Assembly (NCBI GenBank): GCA_009739215.1
Contig: VSJF01000001.1
Location: forward strand, 1,054,001-1,118,000
Reading direction: 5' to 3'
DNA from: Floccularia luteovirens
Taxonomy: Eukaryota > Basidiomycota > Agaricomycetes > Agaricales > Squamanitaceae
Length of the DNA: 64,000 bases
The notes under the pieces are model-generated. The model did not search any database. It was not told where the DNA came from and saw only the letters and a list, made by a program, of their open reading frames with translations. Positions 49,822 through 60,643 of this stretch are shown one piece after another. The position numbers and the translations under genes were made by a program. The stretch's first letter is position 1, and the number at the start of each line of letters is the position of its first letter.

Positions 49822-51421
49822 CTAATCCGTAGTACCGGTTGAAGCCAGTGCATCAATTCTATCATCCAAGATTTCCAAGTTCAATCCGTTTGCGATCAAA
49901 TTTCTTAGGTAAATTTTCTGTGTTTCGTCCATCTCGAAGTGTAAATCATCGCTGTAAAAGTTGATGGAGACAGATTCCAGCTTGTGCGATAGGAATGGAT
50001 AGCTTTTCACTTGATTCCTCCGCACTGTCATATGCGGCCTTTCGAGAGTCTAGCATATCTTGTAATGCCAGCGCAGAGAAAGAGTGAGGCCCAGAATACC
50101 GCAAAGTCTTGAGTTTGGGAAGTAAACATATCTCATCACTAGCAACATTATTTGGTGTGAGGAGGTGCCAGACTGTATCATTGAAGGGGGGTGGATCAGC
50201 CTCGGTCGCTGCCTCCCATTCTATGTCTAGGGAGAATTCTACAACTGATGGCACCAATCGCAATATATTGATCAGAGGAGTTTCTGCGATTTCGATATGG
50301 AGCAGCGAAAGTGATGTCAAGGTGCAGGAAGATCGAGTCAGGAAAGACTGTACATTTGCATGAGGTATGGAGATTCTGCCTGCATCATACACGAATTTTT
50401 GCATAGCTGGTGCGGTAAGAAGATCAAAGAATGACGACATTTCGACGCCCCTTCCCACCTCCAACTCGAGAGTTTTGACACAAGGGAGGAGATGAGGCTG
50501 ACTGGGAAGACCATAGCCGTCATCTCCGCTAACAATGCCGTCCAGGATGCAGTGCACAAGTTTTGGGGTTTGACGTAAAACTTCTAGCGATTCGTCCATA
50601 AAAAATGACCTAGCTCGGAGTTGGGTTACATTACACCAAGGGATACTGAATGATGACAGGTATACGCCAGAAAGGCTAACCCGCTTTAGTGCAGGTGCCG
50701 TGTTAAAGGCCCTGATTTTCTGGTGTCGATTTGATTGTCCTCCTGGGGGTTCAACGAAGAGTGAGGTGAGGGATGGTAGATTACTTGTGGCTGCATTTGA
50801 TGATATACCATCAAAGCATGACGTTGGGAGATTTATGTCAACTGTGTGCCATTGTTCAGAGTAACGAGCGAGAGTTGCCAGGTATTTAACAGGGGGACTT
50901 TCTTCCCAATGTCGTAGATCGGAAGCGGAACACGACACACGAATACAGAGCGGTAATTGACCCGCACGTTGTAACCACTCCTCAAGCAGTTGTTCTTGGG
51001 ATTCAAGTCGTCTGCGCGATAGTCGCACATTGACGACACACCAAAGTTCGGGCATTGACCATGCGATATTCCTCCATGAGCTACAGATCGCACCTAAAAA
51101 AAGTGGCGTTCGTATAACTGCTTCTTCGGTGGTATGATACCAGGAGCTGGTAAACGTAGAAATGCACTGTGTAAACACCTGCGCTGTTACTTCTGATGGG
51201 AGGAGGTTGATAATGGGTGTGTCTAACGCATTAATTTTTTTCTTAAATGGCGAGCGCAAATCTACGAGACGCTTCAGAAATTTCTCCACATGAGCAATCT
51301 GGGTATCGAGCTCTTCTAAATGTACGCGCAAGAGTTTCGTGTCCAGTAATAATGTTGCTTCTGCGAAGTAATTGAGAATGGCTTCGTCGACTGAGGTTCC
51401 GCAACTGATACACGAGGCCAT
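49822..51421 (-). CDS. F-box-like protein with probable frameshift near its 3' end
   Basis: Begins MASCISCGTSVDEAILNYF. After a coiled region (HLEELDTQIAHVEKFLKRLV) comes an F-box-like segment, INLLPSEVTAQVFTQCI, then ICSSWRNIAWSMPELWCVV, the form common in large Agaricomycete F-box families; the rest is leucine-rich-repeat-like. The main frame stops at 49946 with an atypical tail, while another frame from about 50031 to 49822 continues in family style (LSHKLESVSINFYSDDLHFE). A single-base shift between about 50050 and 50030 would join them; no intron of normal size fits. So this is either a decaying member, a true shorter protein, or a sequence error. Expected role: substrate receptor of an SCF ubiquitin ligase. 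Confidence 0.7.
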
Positions 51422-51741
51422 ACGTAGTAAGTAGATCGAAAGTGTGGATGAAGGCCCGATTATGTATTGACGGTATTAAGCAGCCGTAGTTTGGTCTCTA
51501 CTAAATTAAATTAGCTGTCAACGTATGTATACTATATAGGTCAACCACGTACTTACAAGCAGTCGACAGGTATCATAGCTGGATATATTTATGTAATGTA
51601 TTTTCGTGTATTGATTGTTTTCTTTGACAGATTTCCGAAACTTCTTCAACTTCCACATATCATCAAGGTTACCTACCAGTGGCAAGTGGGACTGTCTATT
51701 GCTGGCCACTAAAATCTCTATCTTTATCCTCGGATCACCTT
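51422..51741. other. Divergent gap, F-box gene / ALG10
   Basis: 320 bp holding both upstream regions. Part of it (51679-51741) may belong to ALG10 if the earlier in-frame ATG is used. No other feature seen. Confidence 0.4.
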
Positions 51742-53546
51742 ATGTCTGTACCCTATGTGGTCTTCTGTGGAGTCTGCGTGTCAGTCCTCAAGGAGCTCAA
51801 TTCGATTGTCAACGAGCCTTACATGGTATCTATCTCTTCATGGCGCGGCCTTGCTCTTGCCACATTCACTTACTTGCTGGCAACCTTAAGGATGAACCTT
51901 TCCATGTTCCACAAGCCCAGGCCTATTGTAGAGGGGACTTTGGAACTTGGGATCCTAAAATCACAACCCCCCCTGGATTGTGAGTTCTCAGTATTGCCTC
52001 ACAATTGTGATTCTGATATATTTATCTAGGTATATCATGTCGTTGGCCTTGAAGCAACTGTTCCTATTCAAATGCACTCTGCCTATGCTGCGGCTCACCA
52101 CGGCTTTAGCTCTGATGTCATTGCCAATCATACTCACCCGTTTACTATGCTATCACAAGCGAGTACGTCCTCCCCCACTCCTCTCTCCATCACCGGAAGC
52201 AATCGTACTTTCTGCATTTCCAATCTCCTGGTTCTTCGGCTTTCTCTACTATACAGAGGTCCCTAGTTTGGCATTTGTTGCATGGACGGTAGTAGCCGCC
52301 TCTGAAGGACATCACTGGATCGCAGCTCTTGTGGGTGGATTGTGATATCTGAAAGTAAAATTAAGCGCTGAAAATGGATATCAGTTAGGTTTAATCAGCT
52401 GTACCTTCCGTCAAACTAATGTTGTATGGGTTTTCTATGCATTTGCATCAAGCCAGCTCACTTGGCTGCGGTTCAGGCGCGTTTCGCCTGGGGAACAACC
52501 CATGGCCAGGTTCCACGATCCACAAGCTATTTCCGCAGGTTTAGGTGGGTGTCACCCTTATTTCCGGGAATTTCTCTTGTTGATCAATTAAAATGTAGGT
52601 GACGTATGGAGAGCAGTTTCAACGTTCCCAAGTCTCCTTCGGGCCATCCTTCCTGCTTTTCTTCCATACACGTTGGTCCTCATCACGTTCGGCTGTTTTA
52701 TCGTCTGGAACGATGGGATTGTTTTAGGTAAAGCAGGGTTATCATCAACACATTAATCAAGTACTTAATTGAATATTCCAGGTGACAAGTCTAATCATAT
52801 ACCTTCTCTCCATATTCCCCAGCTCTACTACTTAGTTGTCACTGTGACATTTTTTGGATGGCCAGTGCTTATCAGTGTCCCTGGAGGCTTCCAATCACTT
52901 GCCTGTGGCGTCTGGAAACGCATGTTTGGAACTAAGATGTGAGACGGCATCTCCTGATATGTTACGACACTGACTATCTACCGCCAGACGTGTTTTAATA
53001 CATGGAATTTTATCAGCGGTGATGGCTCTCACTGTGAAGCTCTTCACGTAAGTGATTTGGTGCCAAGATCCGCTGTCGCAGAATTCACACCTCGGATTGC
53101 AGAATCCACCATCCGTTCCTCCTTTCCGATAACCGGCACTATACGTTCTACATTTGGCGGAGAATTTACATGTTTCATCCAGTAGTTCCATATGCACTTA
53201 TCCCTGTGTATATTGCTTGTTCATGGGCGTGGTTTTTGCGTGTTGGTAAGTACACCAAACTTTTCGGGGCGATCGTCTGCAGGCTTACACGAGAAATGCA
53301 GGCCGTGGACAAACGCTATTTCAAACGCTGATTTTACCGGTATTTGTGGTTCCAACATTATTACCGACCCCCTTACTGGAGCCACGCTACTTTCTGATAC
53401 CATATATATTGCTAAGAGCGCAAGTTAGTGATGGAGCAGTATGGGGGATTATTCTTGAGGGGATATGGTACTGTATGATAAATGTAGTAACGATGGGTGT
53501 ATTTCTGTACATGCCTCGAGAGGGAGTAGGTAGATTTATGTGGTAG
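51742..53546 (+). CDS. ALG10: Dolichyl-P-Glc alpha-1,2-glucosyltransferase Alg10
   Basis: ER membrane enzyme adding the last glucose to the lipid-linked N-glycan precursor. The first exon ends LKELNSIVNEPYM and splices to DEPFHVPQAQAYCRGDFG, followed by TWDPKITTPPGLYI, which together are the conserved luminal Alg10 motif. Multiple hydrophobic helices follow (LRLTTALALMSLPIILTRL, SPSPEAIVLSAFPISWFFGF), then NVVWVFYAFASSQL and a block near 53140 with HPFLLSDNRHYTFYIWRR, also typical of Alg10. The C-terminus is hydrophobic, ending GVGRFMW. Start 51742 is preferred; ATG 51679 is in frame and possible. Confidence 0.9.
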
Positions 53547-53695
53547 CGAGTAGTGTGACCCGTTGGGAAGGCCACGGGACCAAACAGAGACAAAGGGACG
53601 CGACGTGACAGCCAATGAGAGAACATAACATTCAACACAACACAACCTCTTCATTTCAATCACGAACTATTACGATCTCATTCACTATTCCAACT

Positions 53696-55789
53696 ATGTT
53701 TGAAGACCAAATTATATCTGGCACTCCCAGATCAAAGTCAACCATGAGGACCTCCATTCGACACTCCTTGAATCTCGCCTCTGTCGGCAAGGCTTTCGCG
53801 GATGTAATTAACAAGGACAGTAGGGATTCTAGTAAAAGTGTAAAGAAGCCAAAGGATTCTTCTTCTCGCCGTTCTAGCGCTGTCAATCCCAAGCCAGCTG
53901 CACCACGCACTTCCATGACCATGACCATGACAGATACTAAACCCCAACTTCAAACCGCAAAGAGAGCAGGGACACCTGATTCGAAGACCATTACTCGCCG
54001 GCGAGTATCTGGTACCACTCAGCGATGTTCTGTAGACGAACAACCGTCTTCTAAACCAACTGATCCTCCTACACCGCAAGGCGGTGGTAATACGAGGACT
54101 TCAACCCTTCGTCCTCGAAATCTGAACAGTGTTGCATCATCCTTACCAAAGTACCGCCCCAAATCAACTGTGATTGAGGCCCAGAAACAACCACCCTCAC
54201 CTGTAAGGGTAGGCACGAGACGTCGTTTCAGTAGTTCTGACGACGACGAGAAAGATGATAAAAAGGAACAAGTTAAACCCTCCTCATCTATCGAAAAGGC
54301 AACTAGGCCTATCAGTCCATTACCCCTCAGAGCTACTCTTAAAACTAATCTGGGAAACCATAACAATGCTACGCCCCCAACGACTCCAACGAAAACAAAA
54401 ATTGCTACACCCACTAGTAAAACATCACCTCATCGGCCCACCAAGTTTGTTAAAACGACAGCGACATCGACAGCAGTGGGCTCTAACATTACTCGTCCTT
54501 CCTCATCCAATTCCTCATCCAGTTCGTTTACCCCACATACCCCCAAAACTCCTGTGATCAAATCTGCTTCAGGACTTCGACGTCCTGCAACTGGTAACAC
54601 CAATTCGTCAAGGAATTCACAATCAACTGCATCGCCACACAGCCCTTCTCGTAATTCACCATCACCGCTTGCACATCGTTCCCGTAATGGTATCAAGCCC
54701 AAAAGTCCGAATCATGACTCTTCGGGAAACATGTCACACATCTCTGAAGGGAACAGCGAAGATAGTGAAGCCGAAGATGTTGAGCTTTTGTTAGCCCCAG
54801 TCGCTGCCCTTGGTGCACCCACACCAGCAATGCCAAGGATTCAAGCTTTTCGTCCACGAAAAGAGGCTATGCCTCCTCAGACACCATCTCGCGGTGCAAG
54901 TCTTTTGCCTACTCGTGCCAATCTATCGTATCTTTCACCTCTTCCACCTGGTCCAGATAAGTCATCACCTGCTCTTCGTCCGCAACAACCGAATAGCGGC
55001 GAGCGAGCTGGTCGTGGTTCCATTTTGTCATGGGAGCAACTTGCCACTGAGGCTTCGAAGACTCTCGGTGAAGATGAACTTGGCTATATGCTCTCTGACA
55101 TCCCTGCGCCATTCCAATCAGGCGCCGTTTCGCCAAGTCCTAGTACTCATTTAGAAATTCCAGATAGTCCTTGTTTATTCCCTACCGATTCTCCAGGAGG
55201 TTATGGATCAATCTCTCAGGTTTTACTACCCGATGTTACACCTTCCCCTGCCGTCTATCATAATAACAACAGGTATAATATATCGCCAGAAGCTTCATCC
55301 GTGGATTCGGCTGCTGCCACCCTCCTTCGCCTCCAACTAGCCTCAGCGGAGAACATGGCAAAGGAACGCTTATATCAGATTCAAGCAATGGAAGAAGAAA
55401 TTCATAACTTGAAGGAAGTACACGCACGTCAACTGCAGGAGTCGGCACGTCAGCTGTCATATATGGAAAGGCATGATCGCAAGTCTGTGGATGAACGGGA
55501 AGCATATATTACATCACTAGAAGATCAATTAAGAAACGTTCAAGCCCTCCATGAAACTGCAATTCAGGACGCTGTCTTCCAGAATCAGGACAAACTTAAG
55601 CGTGCACAAGAGAAAGCGGCCATGAGACAGAGACATCTCGGCAACCTCAGCTGTTCAGCTCGTGTCGCAATTTCTGAATGGGCATCAGTTCGAGACATAT
55701 CTGAAATCGAGCTTGACATTATTCGAAGTGATCGGGAGGTCTTAGCCGTTTTACTAGGGGAACTCAACCACATGTGTTCCTCATTATGA
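53696..55789 (+). CDS. Unknown protein: long disordered region plus C-terminal coiled coil
   Basis: No family recognised. A single open exon of about 697 residues from the ATG at 53696 (an in-frame ATG at 53615 is possible but gives a longer unconserved lead). The N-terminus MFEDQIISGTPRSK and SIRHSLNLASVGKAFADVIN look ordered; then about 500 residues rich in Ser, Pro, Thr and Arg with many SP/TP sites (TPTKTKIATPTSK, SPHSPSRNSPSPL), suggesting phosphorylation by proline-directed kinases. From about 55300 a coiled coil (RLQLASAENMAKERLYQIQA, EEIHNLKEVHARQLQESARQ) runs nearly to the end, NHMCSSL. A cytoskeletal or scaffold role is possible but only a guess. Confidence 0.75.
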   Translation: MFEDQIISGTPRSKSTMRTSIRHSLNLASVGKAFADVINKDSRDSSKSVKKPKDSSSRRSSAVNPKPAAPRTSMTMTMTDTKPQLQTAKRAGTPDSKTITRRRVSGTTQRCSVDEQPSSKPTDPPTPQGGGNTRTSTLRPRNLNSVASSLPKYRPKSTVIEAQKQPPSPVRVGTRRRFSSSDDDEKDDKKEQVKPSSSIEKATRPISPLPLRATLKTNLGNHNNATPPTTPTKTKIATPTSKTSPHRPTKFVKTTATSTAVGSNITRPSSSNSSSSSFTPHTPKTPVIKSASGLRRPATGNTNSSRNSQSTASPHSPSRNSPSPLAHRSRNGIKPKSPNHDSSGNMSHISEGNSEDSEAEDVELLLAPVAALGAPTPAMPRIQAFRPRKEAMPPQTPSRGASLLPTRANLSYLSPLPPGPDKSSPALRPQQPNSGERAGRGSILSWEQLATEASKTLGEDELGYMLSDIPAPFQSGAVSPSPSTHLEIPDSPCLFPTDSPGGYGSISQVLLPDVTPSPAVYHNNNRYNISPEASSVDSAAATLLRLQLASAENMAKERLYQIQAMEEEIHNLKEVHARQLQESARQLSYMERHDRKSVDEREAYITSLEDQLRNVQALHETAIQDAVFQNQDKLKRAQEKAAMRQRHLGNLSCSARVAISEWASVRDISEIELDIIRSDREVLAVLLGELNHMCSSL

Positions 55790-56249
55790 TTACGCAGTAA
55801 GTTGTTGATGTTTTCAAAAGTTATTCAGTATTAACCATTCATTGCCAGTTTATATTGTATCTTTGCTTGTTATTTCCTATGTACCCGTGTATTTAACCAA
55901 TTATGTTGATTTGTCCCTCTCTCTATGTTACCCAAATGATATACACAATTGTCATATATCACATATCATATATATCTGTCTGCTGCATTACACTAAAATC
56001 GGAACAACAAAAGTGATGGAACGCTGGAATCAAAAAATATTCAAATATACGTACAACGACTATCCAGATCATAAGCTAGGCATGATAATAAACAAAGTAT
56101 CAACGATATATATCCTGGGCTTCTATACATGCATCCAAAAGACAAGCATGATTCTCTGAAGCACTTGCTTGATTCAAGCGCTCCGTGACAGATTTCAAGA
56201 TTTTCGATTGGCTGTGCGTTACCGTCAGTGATGAGAACACAGTTAATTT
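55790..56249. other. 3' intergenic, no gene seen
   Basis: 460 bp of AT-rich sequence between convergent stop codons of the coiled-coil protein and SPC105. No coding exon seen. Confidence 0.5.
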
Positions 56250-59200
56250 TTAAAAAGCACCATACTCAAGAGCCCCGTATTTTACTACTACTTCACAACT
56301 CAGATTGTCAATTGATGTTGGCCAACGTGCAAAAGTTTCTGCAGAAAATGTAAAAGATATATGTGCCTTGCCCCTAACTGAAGGGAACATGACCATCGCA
56401 TTCGCCTTGAAGCCAGGCTGTCCGCTTTCACTTCCGAAGGTGTCAAGTGTGATAGGGTATTTTATATTCAGGAGTTTTAGTTGCGACCGAACATGTGTAC
56501 ATGAGGACCAATAATCTGCCAGCCGATGTACGATCTGAAAAATGTTGTAAATTTATGTAAACGGGCTTACACAACTTGTCTGCATACCTCTCGAACGGTT
56601 GTATATCTTCCGCTTGTGATAAGTTGGTTTGCGTGGTTCAGTAAGAAATTGCTTAGTTGTGGGAAGTCATCTTTATACCGCGTTCTCACTTTCTCCAGCC
56701 TAGCGATTTTCACCTTCGAAGGAATCGGAGCAAATGATTTGCAAGGAATCGAGACCAGGAATTGTGAATTGTGAACATATTCGAACGAGTCCATGTTGAC
56801 TCTAGTAGCTCGGAACATATGTAGATCCTCAAGTGCTTCCAATTCATCTATGTATATCTCTTAGCGTTCGCATAATTAAGCAAAAGAGAGATCATGAACC
56901 TTTAAGTCTGAAAACTTCAGTTTGAGTGCTGTTTGCTTGGATACGAAGAACATTTTCAGCATATGAAATCGCAGCCCTAGTTTCCTGCTTCTGGCCATCG
57001 ATTTCCTTCCAGCGTTCGTCTAGCCGCTTTAGCTTATCGTTACCCTCTGCGACCTCCGCTTTTAGGGCCTCAACTTCGATGCTATTAGAATAATTGTAAG
57101 GAACCAATACATTAGAAGGCAAACTAAGACAAACTTCTGTTCAGCGATGGTGGCTTTTAATTCATTGAGATAGTCTTGATTGCTCGCTTCTATCTCGGCA
57201 ATTTCTTGTTGTTCCTGCGCTAGCTCCTTCATAAGGTCCTCATATTGTTGTTCCAGGGCTGGGACAAGTTCATTAAATTTTGCTCGGAGTTCCTCAAGTG
57301 CTCTGGCGTCCTATTTATGGCTCGGAGTCACTTGTTAGTATTTAATGTCTCTTAATCCGGGTACTTACGGTCTCAAGGTCATGGAAACCTTTATCTGCCG
57401 GAACGCGAAGACCTTCTACCCACTGTAACTTCCAATCGTACCAATCTGATTTTGCTAGTCCCCTTGTATTCGTTCTGATCAAGTTCAGTTGATGCTACGC
57501 AATGATACATTTCGAAGTGCAAATTGACAATTAAGAATAATATTCGTACCAGAAGTTCGGCCTGTCCATCTTCATCGGCTCTAGAGTATTCAACGAATAA
57601 CTCAGGTGTAACCTTGGCAGCTTCAATTTCAGCTTCCGCAAACACCTCCTTACTCTTTTCCATCCAAGCTTGAAGGTCCTTAGATATTCTAGAATATAAC
57701 GCCAACTGGGGCAGCTCGATACCGATGGCAGTCACGTATTCGCTAAGTTTTATCTCTTCAGGATGTCTAGATTGACGGGAAGGTTGGTGAATAGAACGTC
57801 TCGGTGCTGTCAATTCATCCATAAACTTGATTCCGGTCATAGAGAAGAATTGATCAATAGAAATGCCAGGCTGTGGTGTATAGTGCATTAGCATACAGAT
57901 TAGGCAAAAGTTTGCATATTTACCACCTCCCCATCGTCATATCCTTTCTGATGGACACTTTCTCTCCATTGTTGTGTGGCATCTGTAGCATCGATATCCA
58001 TCCCTGTTTCTGTTGCGCTTTCTTCAATATCTCCCGGATTGAACATATTGGATAAATCCACCATATTATTATCTGCAACTGGTGGGGGTAATGGAGTAGT
58101 CGGACTATGTTGCTCACCGAGCAGGTGTTGGGGATGCGGTGGAGATGGTTCTGTGACCAGACTTATGAACTGGTTTTCAGCTGCTTGGACGAGTTGCGGA
58201 ATAGCGTTGTTTTCCGATGAATCCCTTCCTTTATCGCCCAAACGTGCGTGGTCGTGGCCTTCAAACCGTGTCGAGGTATCTTGTGGCGTAGAGCCCAGAC
58301 TCGCTCGTCCTGGCCCTTTCACGGGTAACTTCCTCGGTGAAAGTTTTGATGAATCCGTAGCATTCTCAGATGTACCCGGTACTAAGCCGACATTGAAGCT
58401 TTTCCTCCTAGCAAGATACCCTGAAGGCCGCCTTAATGTCGAAGATAAACGTGAGGACGCATTTGCTGAAGATGGCCGAGGAATATTTTTAATAGGGGAA
58501 CGAGAGCTTGGAGCAGTTGTGCTGATTGAAGGGTGAGCGACGCTGCCCTCCACTGTTGGTAGTGCTGTGGTATTTACTTGCGTCGTGGACAATGCTCGAC
58601 GCCTAACAGGCGTAGATTGTACCGATTCCTGATCTACACCCCCCTCGATCTCCAGGTGGGGTAGTTTCGACGGGTTCGATTGTCCATTATTCTGGGATTG
58701 TGTGATTTTTTTTGGAGATTTGCTGACTGGTGGGGCGAATGCTGCGGAGAAGGTTGGCCTTGCTTTCGCTTTGGATGGAGAGGTAGCACCAACTGATCTT
58801 GACTCTGATGATTGCTTCGGAATGAAAGTCGGTGCTGGGCGTTTGTTCTGATCCATCGGAGCTGGAACAGTAGGGTTCGATGAAGTATTGGTAGGCGGGG
58901 GCTGGAATACCGTTGTTTTGAGCAATTGTTCCGGAAGTTTCAACAACGGGCTGGGTTCCGGTTGTGCTAAAGACTGACGTGGGGTAGAGTGTGTAGGGGG
59001 CATGGCCGCGTCATACAATTCTGATTCGTCCATTGTGGATTCTTGATATCCTAGGCTTTCCCGTCCAATTGTAGGACTTGCTAAGCTAAATCGCCCCAAT
59101 ACTTTGCTAACATTGACGGTCTGATTATCGTCATAGTTATCAATGTCGTAACTGTCGTCCATACTCATAGTAGAATCCTCTTGTGGCTGTGTGAAAACAG

Positions 59201-60288
59201 GCTGCTGGTCACCACTCCGGGCCAAAGGAAGTGAATCCCTGGCGCGCATGAGACGTGTCACAGCATCATCCAAACCCATATTTACACCCTCGTTGTCATC
59301 ATCAGAGTAAGGTTCTGGTTCTGATATAGTATGTCCAGGAATGTGTAGCTTTTCGAAGAGCCACCCATACTTCATCTTCATGAGCTGGGGGTCGAAGTGA
59401 TTGATTTAGCGGGATTGTAAAGTCCATGACTTGTGATTGATCGGACATATCTGACTGTGATAGTGATTCGTTTCCAGTGATATCAGCATCTTCAGAAAAG
59501 GGTTGTTCTTGAGTTGTTCTGCTCGAAGCAGAATGAATTTGGGAGAGGGGCTGACGACCCTTGGTCGACAGAGAGCGCTTGCGAAAGAAATCACCGTGAA
59601 TGACTTCTGTGACTTCCATAGATTCATCGCAGTTGTCCAACTGAGAATTGTCATCAATATCAACGGACTCATTCCCTCCTGATCCTACCATAACTTTCGA
59701 AGGTCCTATAGTGGTAAGATCCATATCCTCACTCCCCATGGACTGTCGGACAGAACTTCGTCGACGATTGGAAGCCGAGGCAGCAGGATAGACGTTTTCA
59801 TTAGTTACTCGTTGCTGTTGGACGCCTGGTTGGTCATTTAATGCGGCGGCAGCGGAAGACTGGGGGGACCCAGTACTATTGGCGTGGTTATTCTTTTTTT
59901 TGTTAAAGAATCGTACTTGCGCATCTCGTGCAAAGCTAACCCTACGCCCGAATGATTTAGGACCATTGTAGTCGCTGATTCTGGCGCTGTAATCTATAGT
60001 CAAGTCCATGGATTGACTATCTTCTTGAGGTGGTTCATCGGCGTCCAAAGCATTTATAGAGGCTTTCAAGATACTCTTACGAGGCGCCTACGCTCAAAGT
60101 CAGAGGTTTGGAGCTAATATTCTAAGATGCGCACGTACCAGAGAGCGTCTTGCCTTTGCTCGAGGACTTAGTTTGTCGCCGGGAACGATACTATGTGCTC
60201 GTCGCCTTCCTTTAGGAACAGTAGGCTTATGGCTTGTCACTGCTATCGACTTGCGACGGTTTGGTGAGTCCTTCTTAGAGACTGCCAT
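56250..60288 (-). CDS. SPC105: Kinetochore protein Spc105/Spc7/KNL1
   Basis: Scaffold of the outer kinetochore (KMN network). Starts MAVSKKDSPNRRKSIAV. PP1-docking motifs are both visible: SILK in APRKSILKA near 60080 and RVSF in FGRRVSFARD near 59945. MELT-like repeats for Bub1/Bub3 follow, in fungal form MDLT (SMDLTIDYS, DMDLTTIG) with weaker copies (SMEVTEV, VMDFTIP). A long disordered region leads to the conserved Spc7 domain (FFSMTGIKFMDELTAPRR near 57830), a coiled coil (EQQYEDLMKELAQEQQEI), and an RWD-type C-terminal domain with YWSSCTHVRSQLKLLNIKYP and RWPTSIDNLSCEV, ending at 56250. Strong identification by domain order. Confidence 0.92.
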
Positions 60289-60643
60289 GGTGAACTGATT
60301 AAAAGTACCAAGAAGTTGAGATTGCGCGACGCGTCTGTAGTTGACTATCACGTGCACTTTGATAAACATGGCCACTGAGAGCCACTGAGTGGGCTGCAAG
60401 ATAATTCCGCATACACACTGACACTTATCATATATATGTAATATATATTTATTAACACTGGACTACATGGCAAGAAACCCGAGAAATAGAGCACTGTGGC
60501 CGAATAGCCCTAGCTTGAAGCCTGTAGTTTACGCGATCTCGTGACCAACATTGTCGTTCGGTCACGTGGAAAATGTTCGCGACCGCTAACTTATAAATTG
60601 TAATTTATTCCTGTCTCATCCCATCGACATACTTATCCACGAT
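60289..60643. promoter_or_regulatory. Bidirectional promoter region, SPC105 / kinesin-6
   Basis: 355 bp between two divergent genes for mitotic proteins. ACGCGT (MCB core) lies at 60329-60334, 41 bp upstream of SPC105, and CACGTG occurs at 60349-60354 and 60563-60568. Motifs are exact; joint cell-cycle control is inferred from the gene pair. Confidence 0.5.
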
